A program made the position numbers and the translations under genes. Shown here one piece after another: positions 35,209-48,151 of a stretch of DNA of 64,000 nt. The stretch covers positions 6,257,345 through 6,321,344 of the forward strand of contig NC_133298.1 in assembly GCF_005239225.2 (NCBI RefSeq), given 5' to 3'. Under the pieces are notes generated by a model, which ran no database searches, was not told where the DNA came from, and was given only the letters and a program-made list of their open reading frames with translations. This DNA comes from Populus alba. Its lineage: Eukaryota; Streptophyta; Magnoliopsida; Malpighiales; Salicaceae. The stretch's first letter is position 1. Every line of letters starts with the position of its first letter.

Positions 35209-36642
35209 TTATCCCCTATCACTTTTGTCATGTGGCGATGGATTTGAACTGATATTGGGTGTATCTTCAAATGACACCCATCCTATCTTGATGAGCTTCA
35301 ACAACTTGTTCTTGAAACCATAGCACGTTTCAAGGCAATGCCCGGGAATACCAGCATGGTACTCGCAAGTCAACTCGGGCTTATACCAGATGGGGAATGG
35401 TGGCTGTAGTGGTAATGTAGGGATAGGAGCTATTTGTCCAATGCTCAGTAGTTTGGCATATATGTCCTTCAAAGGCATGGGTAATGGCGGTAGTTGTTCT
35501 GAAACGTATCTTGGGTTTGGTCTTTGGTGGTTGTTTTGGGTGTTTTGACTGGCCATTTGCTCGATTAGGGAAAAAAAGGTTTGTTAAAGTTTATGTGGGC
35601 CACATGGGAGGTAGGTATTTGTGGGTTATATGAATCCGTTATCTTGTCATTGGACCCACCTTCGAAGTTGTTAACGGGACCCTTCAATTTTCTTCCGAAA
35701 AAACCTTTTGTCTCCAATGGCTCAATTATGCGTCCAGCTTTTAATCCCTTGCTCTATTCTTTCCGTTATGCGTACAACATCATAGAAATGTTGAGAAGAG
35801 CTACCCATTAAATGCTCATAGTAGGGTGCCTTGAATGTATTGGCGAACAAAGCCACCATCTCCGTTTCTATCAAAGGGGTTGCACATGCATGGCCTCGTC
35901 CCTCCATCTTTGCGCATAAGCCCTTACTGATTCTTGGCTTCTCTTTTCCATTGACATAAGGCTCGTTCGATCTGGAGCAATTTCCAAATTGAACTTGTAT
36001 TGCTTAAGGAAAGCCTCAACTAAAATCCTTCCATTTCTTGATCTTGGCATTATCCAGCCTCATGTACCAACTTAGCGCCGACCCCGATAGACTGTCTTGG
36101 AAAAGTAGATCAGTAACTTATCGTCATGAATCACCTCAAGCCATCTTATTGCAATAAGATCGAAGGTGAGTGTTTGGGCATTCCAACCCAGTGTACTTTA
36201 TAAACTCCGGTATCTTGAAATCTTTTGGTACCGTGATGTTTCGGTACCAAGCATATTTCAGACGCTCGCATGGGGTCAAACCAGTCATTTCCCTCGACTG
36301 CTCTTAACCTTTCTTCCAAGGCTGATATCTTATCATCGTTCATAAAATCCGGTGGACCTATTATCGGAAGGCCCATCTGCTGTGACGTGAGCTTGAGGGG
36401 GCTGAATGGGAATGGCAGGTGCAAAGTGCTGCTCCATCATTGAATCTGCCCCCAAGTTCTGAGATACCCCCGGGACATGAACTGACTGTGCTCCTTATAG
36501 GTGGTTGGGTAGACATTCCCTCCCCGTTCTTGGCTCTTAAAAGTTGCTCAAGCAGATTGGTCAATCGAGAAACTTCATTTTTCACAGATTCCAACTCGGT
36601 CTGGTAGTGCGACTCTAAGTGAGCTCTTTCTTCGTTTTCCAT
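35209..36642 (-). pseudogene. Broken Gag region of the Ogre-type element
   Basis: Four frame-shifted fragments, in order on the minus strand, resemble TAT/Ogre Gag. An N-terminal coiled-coil-like stretch starts at 36642, a capsid-like KISALEERLRAVEG segment lies at about 36345-36300, a LFANTFKAPYYEHLMGS segment at about 35870-35815, and a zinc-knuckle-like CEYHAGIPGHCLETC segment at about 35375-35330. Frames are interrupted between fragments, so no intact Gag is encoded. No enzymatic domain follows. Confidence 0.75.
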
Positions 36643-37236
36643 TCTTGATCTGGATCGGGTTTGGTGGACTCTGGATGTGGGACCTATGTTTCACGATCTG
36701 GCGATGCATGCATAGATGTATGAGAAAAAAAAATGCATGATTGTGATAAAAAATGCTTTATTCATTGGGTATGAATGTATGACTTGCAAAAAGATATTAT
36801 GGAACATACATCCTAAGGATAGGTTCTAGTTCTTCTACGTGAGACATAGGGTAGGTTTACTACTAGGTCTCTAAAAAGAGGGTCTCTTGCTGTTCCAGTG
36901 ATCACCCTCGTAAAGGCGATATGGAGGTCCAGCAGATAGTGGGATGGCACGTGTACCAATCACTATCAGTCTAAACACTCAGCAAAGAGTTGGGGTTTAC
37001 ACAAACTTAAGCCTTGACTCAAGTCATAAGGCAAGTTGCTAGTCCCCCACTTAAACTTAGAGTTACATGTGTGTGTCCTCCAAAACATAATAATAATAAT
37101 AAAGTGATGCATGACTATGGCATGTATGATAGAATGTAAAGATATATGCTAAAGCTTTTAAACAAAACATCATAAGAAAACAAAAACCAATAACATATAA
37201 CATAAACAAACAAACAAATCAAGCTTAGTCCTAACA

Positions 37237-37254
37237 TCCCCAGTGGAGTCGCCA
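37237..37254 (-). promoter_or_regulatory. Primer-binding site, tRNA-Arg type
   Basis: Read on the minus strand it is TGGCGACTCCACTGGGGA, 3 nt after the 5' LTR. It has the TGG start expected for pairing with a tRNA CCA end and matches the tRNA-Arg-type site known for Ogre elements (from memory, not aligned). Confidence 0.65.
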
Positions 37255-37257
37255 TAC

Positions 37258-39711
37258 TGTCACACCCCCCACAAAAATTTATAAATTAAAGAAGGCACGA
37301 CATCGGTTGGCGATTTTCGTAGTGTTCTGATGATTTGGTTCTTTTGGAGTCGCCACCTAGTATTTGGTCACTAGGAACCCTAACTGGTCTTTCAGAGATT
37401 CTAAGGCAAGGGACTGGTTGCGTAAAGGGAAGGTACTAGCACCCCTAATACGCCCTACCTGAGGTAAGCTGCTTGGTGTTTGGTTTGCTCTATAGTCTAT
37501 GGTGTTGGTGTTTTCTAATCCTGTCAACTCATAAATCGCAAGGAAAAGAGAATAAAAAAAACGAAGAAAATTTCACAATTCTTAAAAAAACAATTACTTT
37601 TCACGACTCGTAAACCGTGGAGAGAAAAAAAAAATAATTTTTGAAATGTTCTCGATCGCAACCAAAGCTTCTTTCAAACATGTGCGTTGATTTATTACTC
37701 CCGATAATATTTTGGATGTTCGTCCTTTTAAGGATTTCTTCATCCAAACATTAGCGGTGAACAATAACCACAACTTTCTCCTCCCAAAATAAAGATTTTT
37801 ATAGTTTTTGGAATATTGGCCAATACCCTTTGGAGTTTTACAAACAGGTTTGTAAAATCCACAAATGCAAGAAAATGATTTGTGTTTAAGAAATCCATGC
37901 GAAAACACATTTTCAAAAAAACTTCCAATATTTTTTTTTATATATAAAAAAGAACATTCAAAACATGTTAGTGTATTGGCCGTATGCAACACGCAAGAAA
38001 ATATTTTTTTTTTTTGACGAAAATCGGGTATTTTTAATACTGAATTTGTATCTCCACAGCATAAAAAATACAAACTAATATTAAGTCATTTTTAAAAAGA
38101 TGTACAAAAAAATCAATAATATTTTTAAGGAATTTTTAGAATTTTTTTTGAAAGCAAAAAAAAAAAAAATTTATCTTTGAAAATTTCAGGTGTCTCGAAT
38201 AAAATCAGATATTTCAAATACTGATTTTATACCTCCATAATATAAAAAAAAAAAATACAAAACCCCCTTAAAAAATATATATATATGAAAGGAAAGTAAC
38301 AACATTTTTTTTTAGATTTTTCAGATTTTTTTATAAATATTTTATATATATATATATAACATATACACATATATATTATAATTTATAATAATATATAATA
38401 TATTATAGGGCTGGGCCGGCCCAAATGAATGGGCCAGGCTCAGCCTAAAAAAAGAGACGGGCCGATCTCGGCCCGAAAAACTCCTACGGTCTGGGCCAAG
38501 ACCGGCCCAGACTTGCAAGGCTGGGCCAGCATCGGGCTGGCCCAGCAGACCCAGGCCCAGCGGGGGAAGAATTAATTTTCTTCCCCCGCCTCCTGCATGC
38601 AGAATGCATGCAGGAGGCAAACCTGCAGAAGACACAAAAATGGGGGGAAGAAAATGTACCTGGCGTGGAGGAGGTGGTCGCTGGCGGTGGTGTGGCTCGT
38701 GCACGGTGGCTCCGGGCGGCGGCGCTGCGGCTGTTTCCAAGTGTTCGGTTCGCTCTCTCTCTCTCCTCTCTTTCTCCTCTCTCTCCCGATCCTCTCTCCC
38801 TTTTTTTCTCTTCGGTTTTCTTCTATATTTATAGGGGCAGAACGGGTGGGAGACCATGGTTAGTGCGCCTTCAATCACGCAACGGCTGGTCGGCTCTTTC
38901 GGCGGTGGTGGGGGCGAGGAGAGAGACGCGGGAGAATTTTCGAAATTTTTGCCTTCGGTTCTGCTAAAACGGGGGAAAGGAAGAAGATGAACAGTGTCGT
39001 TCAAAACGACACCGTTCTGGTCTTTTTTTTTTTTTTTAATGAAACGGCGTCGTTTTGGGTAAAACGCGCCGTTTCATTTAAATGGCTAAACTTCAAATCA
39101 GTCCCTCAAATTCGGTCCCCGCCCCTCTTGTTGGCCGCCTTTTTCATTTTGGTCCTTGGCCTCTGATTTATGCAATTGAGCCCCTAATTGATCAATAAAC
39201 TTCCAATTTCTTCAATTAAGCCCCTGAAACAATTCCAAACAGACCCCCTCTATCTTTGCGCCTTCTCCAAATTGGTCCCTGGTTTCGGATTTTCTTAATT
39301 AAGTCCCTAATTGGCCCTTAAACTTCAATATTTATGCAATTAAGCCCCTGATTTGACTTAATAAATTCCTAAAAATCATAATTTGGCCCCAGAACTTTAA
39401 TTTCTTCTAATTAAAGCCCAAATTGACTTAAAAATCAATTTTTCTTGCAATCAAATCCTTTATAAATTCAAATAAAATCCAATTAAGTCCATAAACATCC
39501 AAATTTGGGCTTCTCCTCAAAATTCAAAATTTCCTTCTCAATAGGGCTCTCATCCTTCAAGAAAATACTGTCAAAAATCCAATCTTTGTATCTTTATACT
39601 CCTTGACCAGTTTTCTAACCATTTTCTGAGTGCTTCTGCCTTCCGTTATTTTTCTAGCCTCTTTTGGCTATTTATTTTATTTTTCATGGGACCCAAAAAT
39701 GGGTTACAACA
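37258..39711 (-). repeat. 5' LTR of the Ogre-type element
   Basis: Partner of 29967-32496. Differences are mainly homopolymer length changes and loss or gain of the palindromic minisatellite copies. The 38342-39004 open frame is an LTR shadow. Confidence 0.85.
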
Positions 39712-39949
39712 TTTTTAATCAATTAATTATTTGAATTATATATTTTAAAGTATTTGGATATTTATATCATTTATTTTATATTTATTTTAATTATATTTTA
39801 ATTATTTGTTATTGGATTGGAATTGTTAATATATAACTAATTAAAATATTTTATTTATAATTTTATGATTTTATAATTTGAGTTTACAATACAAATTTAT
39901 ATTATATATTTCGTTTTGTGTTAAAAAAACGATTTTAATAACCTTGCGT

Positions 39950-40870
39950 GGGTTGATCCATATTTTCATCACGGGAAGTTGAGCTGTCTAGGACCATAAA
40001 TGTGCGAGAGAGAGAGAGAGAGAGAGAGGTGGCACCATGGCTCCTAAACTCCTCTCTTCAAAAGCCGATATGCTTACTGTTTTCATTTATTACCCCAGCC
40101 GACAAGTCAATTTACAAGTCAGGTCCCTTGAGAGGTCATCACACAATCCTCACTCCTCACAGCTGAATGACATGTGTCGTATTACTTGTATATGCTAACT
40201 GCGACTTTCCAAGTTACAGATAGTATCTCAACTTGTTTCTCAGACAATTTTAATTAATTGTTTTACTTAAAAGTGTGGCAGACGACTTGATTAATTATGT
40301 ATTTTTTAAATACATTTTTTTATTATTAATTTTTTTATAACTTTTCTACAAACCCAAAACACTATGACTAGTCCACTGTGGAAAGATTCGTAGCTAATTT
40401 ATTAATAGCAGTTACTTTATAAAATATTTTTAATTAGAAATATATTGAATTTTTTTTAAAGTATTTTCAATATTAATACATTAAAATAATTTTAAAATGT
40501 AAAAAATAATTAAAAATAAAAAAATAATAGTAAATTTTTAATTTGTGATGTTTATAGGTTAATGCTTCAATATCTTTTATATATATACTTTCTTAATGTA
40601 ATGTGATAATATATAGAAAAAAAATATAATACAATGGGATGGGACGATGCGTTAGATTTCTTTGTTTGAACTCGAATATTCTTACTAATATAATGGATAC
40701 TTTTTAAAATGTCTTATTTCATTCCTTGGATTTTTTCAAAAAATAATAATATTTATTTTATAAAAAATATTTGTATGCATGTTTATTTTTTTATTATTAT
40801 AAAAAAGATAGTTTCTCTTTTTAGTTTTTTATTAGAGCTTCATGTATCTTTTAATATATTTAAAATAATT
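39950..40870. repeat. Duplicated block A, right copy
   Basis: Same series as 12360-13590 followed directly by the equivalent of 15870-15990 (TATTTGTATGCATGTTTATT, AGAGCTTCATGTATCTTT). It lacks the solo LTR and, further on, the CXE gene. A second copy of the CTTCTTCTTTC...TTACCCCAG segment lies at 41040-41180. No gene is seen. Confidence 0.65.
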
Positions 40871-41199
40871 TTTTATGTTTTTAATTTATTTTAATATGCT
40901 AATATCAAAAATAATTTTTTTTAAAAAAAAATTATATTAATATATTTTTAAATAAAAAAACATTTTAAATTATTACTACTATCGGTAAACGTCCAAAGAC
41001 TCTTCTCTTCTCTTCTTGTGGCTGTAATTAGATCCTTGTGAGGAATTCATCTTCTTCTTTCTTTTCTTACCAACTGAAACATCAATGGCTTCGTACATTC
41101 ATTTGAAGCTAACCTCTTACAAAAGTCTTCATAGCCGACATGCTTACCATTTTCATTTATTACCCCAGACGACAAGTCAATTTACTTTACTAAACAACG

Positions 41200-42090
41200 A
41201 ATTAAATTCACTCCCATCCATAAGAAAGGGTATTTATCACCCGTACGAGTGAGATTTATTGTTGATCCGTAATTATAACGTCATGAATCCCACAATCATT
41301 TTATAATAGATTCCATGGAGTTTACATGAGTAGGTCAGTAATAAGTTTTGCTCATGTAATCCTCTCACAAAACAGAGGTGATCCGTTAAGTTGCTATTTA
41401 GGGTTGCGTTGCCTGTGTTCTATTATTTTTTTTTTAAAAATAAATTATACATTTTCAGTATTTAATATATAAATTTTAATGTCTAATTATTGAAATGGTA
41501 ATCTTTATTTACAATCCCAAAATAATATATAAAAATTATAGTTTTGAAATCTGCCCAGCGGGTTGATCAAGAACTGAAACCTAGCCGATTTGAAAAAAAA
41601 ATCGGTGTTATCCAGCTGGCCCGGTCAAGACCTGGTTGCAAACTTGTTAACGTTTATTTTTTTACTAAAATAATGTTGTTTTATTTTTTTTTAAATAATT
41701 TGACCTGGCCGATCCGGTTAAAACCTGAAACCCGGATCTTAAACCGGACCGAGTCTTAAAACTATGTATAAAACTGTAAAATTCCTTGTAAACTGTGCCT
41801 CACGACCCTTGCGTATTAAGCAACTTAAGCTACCAATCCGTCACTAGAGGGTCCCATCCAACAAAGATTCTCATGTGTTATGACTTGTCGTCATCAAGAT
41901 GGCTACTACTACCAGGAATCACAAGGGCCCCTTCCTCTTTCCACTACCATGTGCCCAGAAATGTTCATGTTCACATGCAAAAAGAAAAATTCTGAAGATA
42001 ATTCCATCCTGATTCATATAATTATCCAGGTCTGCCATTTTTATTGAAAATTATTTACACCATGTCTTAATAATTATTAAACTCCATCTC
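41200..42090. other. Spacer with a GC-richer repeat fragment
   Basis: At 41550-41770 CCAGCGGGTTGATCAAGAACTG, GGCCCGGTCAAGACCTGG and CCGGACCGAGTC form a proline/arginine-codon-like repeat typical of dispersed plant elements. No gene is seen. Confidence 0.4.
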
Positions 42091-42319
42091 ATCAATTAGT
42101 TAATTTTTTTAAAAAAATCTATAATCCAAAACATGGTTAAAGTAAAATTTTAAATTGCATTACTAGAATAAATCACATGACAGATGCCCGAAGAAATTGC
42201 AGCCTGTTATAAGATATGTCCATGATACCCTTTTTAAAATATATCTTAACACAGTTATAAATACAAAAAATATAAAACACAGAAAGCTAAGATACATGAC
42301 ATGTCTCGTACAGACCCTT

Positions 42320-42380
42320 ATCGTGCGATTTCACACCATGTGTATTCTCTTTCATGTTGTCTTTTTCATCTATCGTGCAA
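42320..42380. promoter_or_regulatory. Orphan palindrome cluster
   Basis: ATCGTGCGAT at 42320-42329 and TATCGTGCAA at 42371-42380; paralogue of 19676-19737. No B3 gene follows within 6 kb. Confidence 0.4.
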
Positions 42381-43297
42381 AAACAAAAAAAATAGAAATG
42401 CCAAGGAGAGAAGAGATCAGAGACTTTAGTGTGTACGAAAATCAGAGTCTTACCACTTCTTTATTGTCCCTATAAAAACAGCATGTTTAATATTTCTACA
42501 GTGATTTTTAAGCTATGATCTACATGGATACGTCCAAGATATAGTTATAATACAAACATATATAGTTTTTAATTTAATTATTAAGGGGAGATTGACAGCA
42601 CGTAGTTAACACACTTTAATTTGCTCAAAATTCAAAAAAAAATTAATATATTTTTAAATAATTTTGATATGTTGATCTTCAAAATTAATAATTTTTTTTT
42701 AAATATATATTTTAAAATATTTTTTTTAAAAAATATTTTAAAATAAAACATCTATCATAATCTCAAATACACCCATCAAACTAAAACTTTGTCAATAGTT
42801 CTATAATGAAACAATTTACTATAATCAAATGGGTCAATTTTATATCTAAATTAGATTTAAAATATATTGTTTTGGATTTATTTTTATTTTTTAATTTTAA
42901 CTACATTTCAAAATTTTATTTGATTTATGTTTTATTAACTTGGCCGGTTTTCTTTATTTTTTCAGAATAGATTATTAGATTTCATATTTTAGGCATTCAA
43001 AATTTATACAATCAAAGTTTATTTACAGAGAGAGTTTAGGGATATAATTTAGAACTTAAGAAACCCTTATCTCATATATTTTTCTATATACTCCGTCATG
43101 TAACTTTGGAAAATCAATCCATTTTGTGTAATAGGGGTTCTGATGTGACTCCAGGCCTCTCTTTTCATTATATTTTTTTGATAATATTTTTGTTTTAAAT
43201 TTAAGATACATGGGATATGTAACTAGAGTGTGTGGCACTTGTTGGGCAACGAGTGTGAGTTGACAAGGATGCAGCGGCCTCACTAAGATACATGGGA

Positions 43298-43338
43298 ATC
43301 GCGCGATGTGGGGTTCTTTTTCAGCTGTGTCGTGCGAT
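43298..43338. promoter_or_regulatory. Orphan palindrome pair
   Basis: ATCGCGCGAT at 43298-43307 and GTCGTGCGAT at 43329-43338; near-identical to 20914-20954. The downstream B3 gene expected by paralogy is missing. Confidence 0.45.
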
Positions 43339-43639
43339 ATTGTTTTTCCAAGAGATATTCCATGTTTGTTGACAGAAGAAAATCAAATCAAAGCTCTAGA
43401 ACGGTCAAAGGAGAATTAGAGTTCAACATGTCAAGACATGAACGTGCGTGAGTGATGAGATAAATATTATATTTTAAAGTATCTCACACACACACACACT
43501 AGTTACATAAACAACAACACATCACTAGCTTTTCTATAAAAAGAAAAAAAAATGGCTTGACAATTAATCTAAGTGTTTCTCATTAAACTATGTACTAGTT
43601 ATAGATAATACTAGTAGATATTGGATGTGGATAAAGGAT

Positions 43640-44487
43640 TCAATTGAGAAATAATGGAAATATTAGGAACCAAATTGATAAAATGTTTAATTTTAATTGT
43701 GACCAAATTGAGAATTGAATTGATATGCATTGATGATTGTGTCTGTTTTTTAGTTTTGTCTCATATCAACCATTTCCAATTTGATTTTCTAATCCCTATC
43801 GTTTAATTTCTCACTAATAATATGCTTATCTCTTTATAACAAGAAGGAAGGAAAATCTTTTGAATGGAATCTGATCTCAGATATCTAATTTAATATGGTA
43901 TCTCTTATATTACAAGATTTAATTTCTCATGTGTAATTTTAAAATTAAGAACAGTTTCAACTCAATTCATGGATTAAATATGGTTTTAAATTTTTTTATT
44001 TTAAAAATATTTTTCACTTGAAAATTCATTTTTTTTTAGGGTTTTCATTATTTTAATATCAGCACATTAAAATCATTAAAAAAATTAAAAAAACATCAAT
44101 TTAATATTTATTTTCAAACCAAATATATACTTTAAAATATACTAAATTTAATTTCAAATGCAAAAACAAATATTTCCAAATCATTTTCTATGAATCGATC
44201 ACCAAACAGGCAAGCTTGATGTAATTCATCTTTTTGATAAAAAACGAGTCCCATCGGCTAGCTTAATGGACTTCATCTTCTTGGTGAAAAAACAGTTCTA
44301 AAGCATGGTAGAGCTTCTTTCCATTGAGTGCAAACGTGGTACATGCACGTGACTCTAAAAATTTAGACATGTATAGAAATGGACTTGTGTCCTGCACACC
44401 GGACAACCTTTCCTTTGCTAGCTCTAACCCCACTCAAGCAAGTATAGGAGTCTGGTGCTTCTTTTGTGGCTGGCAGCCATAATTTCT
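43640..44487. other. Unassigned segment replacing a B3/FBN11 unit
   Basis: No homology inside the window was noticed. GGATTCAATTGAGAAATAAT and CAAATTGATAAAATG phrases resemble LTR-type spacer. No gene is seen. Confidence 0.35.
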
Positions 44488-44640
44488 CTCCCCTAAGAAA
44501 ACCCTCAATTGATTTCTCTTTCCCAATTAAAGATCAGATCTAGGTGAAATTTTATGGGCATGGGAAAGTAAACAACCTAAAAGCTTTGTGATAGTAATTT
44601 GTATTTTCTTACCTCTTTGGTCTTAAATCCAGCCATGTGT
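44488..44640 (+). pseudogene. Decayed copy of the truncated divergent first exon
   Basis: Related to 26684-26806: CCTAAGAAAACCCTCAATTG, TTTTATGGGCATGGG and TCTTAAATCCAGCC. The frame stops after MGMGK. Confidence 0.3.
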
Positions 44641-45269
44641 ACGGTTAAGAACTGGTTCACGGGTAGCCTTTGGATTGAAATAAACTACGGCGATAATTAG
44701 AAAAGAGTTATGTTAAGTTTGATGTACTCTATTTTAGTTTGTTGGATTGGGTGGCCCAGCGAAGAAAAAAAGAAGAAGAAGAAAAGAATAAGGGTGATAG
44801 TTACTTTGTGTGGGGTAATGTGTCAATAACTATAGATATGGCCATTACAAAAGTGTTTTGATTTTTTATTTTTTAAAATTTGGATCAGTCTGCGTTTATC
44901 TCAATTAACGCTACAAGTTCTAAAGTTAATGATCATGTAAGCTTTCAATGGCCCTGAGGTTTGTGGGACTCGAACTGGTAACCTCTAGAAAATAAATTTA
45001 GAATCTGACAAGTTAAGATACATTTCTTATATTTTTAACTTTTTATTTTTGAAGTTTTTGAAGTGATTAGTGATGTTATATACCAATTGTGAAAGAATAG
45101 TTGATAGTATTACTTTCCATTAAGATATGGCCCATCACAAAAGTGTTTTGATTTTCTACTTTTACCAATAATTAAGAATGTCAATAAATCAATTGTCAAA
45201 TAATAATAATTGATGTTTTTTTTATTAGTTTTCACAAACAGTGTCAATTAATAAGATAATAAAAAATTC

Positions 45270-45420
45270 AGGTAGCTCAGGAATAAGGTTTATATGTTGG
45301 ATAATCAGTTAATCTCTTATTTTTAATAATCTAGTTCCTTCTTTCTGGCCAAGATGACTAGTAGCTGATATCTGATGTCTAGTAAGGAAAAGTGACTGGT
45401 TACTGATACCTGTAAAATAT
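45270..45420. repeat. Dispersed repeat family R1, copy 3
   Basis: GTTGGATAATCAGTTAATCTC and GATGTCTAGTAAGG phrases align with 1870-2130 and 55610-55760. Confidence 0.45.
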
Positions 45421-45789
45421 ATTTTTTTATGTAGATTTAGATATTCTCTGATATTTAAATATATTTTTTTTAGAGAAAAGGCCAAAATCTATTAGAGAGA
45501 TAGAATCTGAAAGTATATATGTTAAAAATTCTATCAGCTAGAAAAGAATGATTCTTTTTTTCTTAAGATCCAATAGATCTTTATAGCTCATGATTTTTAT
45601 CTTTTTTATCGAGGGGAGGACCTCAAAGTCCTCCTTTTCTGATAGTATTAAAATATTTTTTTTAATGTGCTAAAGGGGGAAAAGATCTCTAACTTATTAG
45701 AGGGTAAAAGATCTCTAACTCATTAGAGAAAAAATATCCATGACTCATCATATGGAAAAAGATCTCTGGCTCATCAGAATCTTGTGATT

Positions 45790-46490
45790 CAATACGAAGC
45801 ATGATAAGATTGTTAGAGCCACATTTACTTGGGTTCAGCAATTGGCTAAGCCCAAAAATGTTGGGTCTGGTAGTTTGCCAGAACCATACATGTTTGGGAT
45901 TAGCGCTTAGTTGAGCTCAAGAAAGCGGGGTCTAGTAGTTTGCCAGACTCATGTATGCTTGAGCTCAACACTTGACTGAGCCAAAGAATATTTGGATGTG
46001 GTGGCTCACCAAATTGACCTATGCATGCCTAGGCTCAACGCTTAGCTGAGCCTAAGAATGCTGGGTATAGGAGCTCGTCAGACCTATATATACTTGGACT
46101 TAGAAAGATACTAGATCTGGTAGCTCGTCATACTCATATATACTTAGGCTCAACACTTAGTTGAGCAAAAAAATACTAGATATAGTTGTTTGCCAGACTC
46201 ATGTATACTTGGGCTCAATACTTGACTGGGCCTAAGAATGTTTGGATGTGGTGGCTCACCAAATTGACCTATGCATATATGGGCTCAACGCTTGGCTGAG
46301 TCTAAGGATGCTAGGTATAGGATCTCGTCATACCCATATATATTTGGGCTCAAAAGAATACTAGATTTGGTAGCTCATCATACTTATATATACTTGGGCT
46401 CAACTCTTAGTTGAGCAAAAAAAAAATACTAGATATAGTTATTTGCTAGAGTCATGTATACTTAAGCTCAATACTTGGCTAGGCTTAATA
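45790..46490. repeat. Degenerate tandem repeat, copy in unit 4
   Basis: TTGGGCTCAACGCTTGGCTGAGCC-type phrases alternate with GCTGGGT-TAGTAGCTCGCCAGACCCAT-type phrases in roughly 70-80-bp units. GGCTCAACACTTGACTGAGCC contains an inverted pair GGCTCA/TGAGCC. It recurs at 56010-56510 in the next unit. Non-coding. Confidence 0.65.
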
Positions 46491-47360
46491 ATATTGAATT
46501 ATCACTCTACCTTTATTTCCTTATTTTAAACATGGTTTTTAGGTAAATAACACATTGATATATTATTGCGTTACACATAAACTTTGTAAAATCAAATCAT
46601 TTTATGTAATTTAATTACATAAACAACAACATTTCACTTGTTTTTCTATATAAAAAGCAAAAATTGGCTCGGCCTAGTTAGCATCTATCAATACGAGAAA
46701 TGACAATTAATTTAATTTTTTATCATTAAACTATGTACTAGTTATGCGTTTGAAAGCTAAAGATAATGTGTGTTAAAGAACAATAATGATATACTTACGG
46801 TTTAAAAAAATTATTTTAGTTGTAGTTTTAAAATGAAAATTATAATATATATATATATATATTATTTAAATTATTGTGAGATAAATTTTTTCATATAAAA
46901 TAAATAAATAAATTATTCTAGCTTCTATAAAATTAAAATTTAAAACATAATGATATATGGGCACTAGTATAAAGAAAAAAAACTTTTTACCTAATCAAAT
47001 AATTCTCTCTTCATAACTATAATTAGACAAAAAAAAAAAAAAAAAACAGCGCAGCATGCATATCTTCAATACTCAAGACACCACCGGGAAACCTTCATTA
47101 AGTAAATTGTGTAATTGATTTTTGGTAAAATTCGATGTTTTATTAGTTTTTTTTTTTTTAAAAAAAAACAATTAACGGTCACATCAATTCAGAGTCTTGA
47201 CTGTGCGATGTTGGGATATGAATGTGTTTGTGTGCAACAAATTTCACATAGATTAAAGAATGAAAATGGAATGCATATATATTACGTATACAAGGATTAA
47301 CTCGATAGCTTAACTTATATATTTTATACAATTGAATGTGAGTTTTTTCATTGGAGAGTA

Positions 47361-47510
47361 TAAAATGATATATTTGAAGGATTTTATGATTTAATTAATC
47401 GAAATTCAATATTATTTATAAGAGATTAAAACTATAAAATGAGATAAATTGAGAAGAATAAATTCGCACATTTCCCCTTCTCCTCTCGCTTGGAGGCACT
47501 AGACATGGAT
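47361..47510. repeat. Direct repeat flanking the legumain fragment, left
   Basis: About 150 bp from TAAAATGATATAT through AGATAAATTGAGAAGAATAA to CACTAGACATGGAT. The near-identical partner is at 48601-48756. Confidence 0.75.
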
Positions 47511-48151
47511 ATACAGTCGAGACTATCTCTCTTTACATATATAGTTTTCGTGGCGTTTGCAATTAGTCATGGAGGTCTTTGCTGTCTCCTGATTAATTTC
47601 ATTGGAACTAGGTGTAGTAGCTATTACCGATACTCGTGTAAATTGTACTCCTCTATCAAGAACGTTTTCACAGAAAGATCGTGAATTGATGAGAATTAAA
47701 CAGCAAAGAAAATACAGCTAAAAAGGAAGAAACAGAGTGCCTTGATTTACCGAGAGACTCTCTCTGCTAATTCTTTATTTTAGGGACGTGGCATGAAAAT
47801 CTGGGTTCTGAGCAGTTGGCAGAGAGAGGGAAGCAGGCGGCTCTCGTGGCTTAAAGAACATAAATTTAATATTCCCGGTTCTGTATCAGTTTACTGTCTC
47901 AATCTTGTTTTTAAGTAATTTTTCATCATTTTGCTCAACTTGTATGATTTTGATTCATCACATTTTAGTTATGAGCATAAACATGGCAATTATAAAAACA
48001 ATTAGCACGGAAATAACTAGTAAATCACATCCTTCATGTGTTATGATTATTTATATGGAAGATTAACATTATGCTTGATCGCCGTGACTATATATCTGTA
48101 GAAAGATCAGAGAGCTTCATTTTAAACATTCATATACCAGCGTACCACTTT

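Larger units (their letters stand above)
29967..39711 (-). mobile_element. Complete non-autonomous Ogre/TAT-type LTR retrotransposon
   Basis: Two highly similar ~2.5-kb LTRs (29967-32496 and 37258-39711) begin TGTCACACCC and end GGGTTACAACA on the plus strand. They are bounded by TTTTT at 29962-29966 and 39712-39716, consistent with a 5-bp target duplication. A primer-binding site and polypurine tract place transcription on the minus strand. The 4.76-kb interior holds a broken Gag region but no protease, reverse transcriptase, RNase H or integrase that I could recognise, plus two tandem arrays near the 3' LTR. Ogre elements typically carry a tRNA-Arg primer site and tandem repeats near the 3' LTR, which fits. 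Near-identical LTRs imply a fairly recent insertion, presumably mobilised in trans. Confidence 0.85.
42090..43620. repeat. Duplicated block B, right copy
   Basis: Matches 19480-21180 in order and orientation. After 43620 the homology stops: the stretch equivalent to B3 gene 3 and FBN11 copy 1 is absent, and homology resumes at 44488 with the equivalent of 26684. Confidence 0.65.

Noticed and set aside
38342..39004. 220-codon open frame on the minus strand
   Set aside because: It lies in the 5' LTR across a CT tract and palindromes, is mirrored in the other LTR with frame changes, and resembles no protein family.
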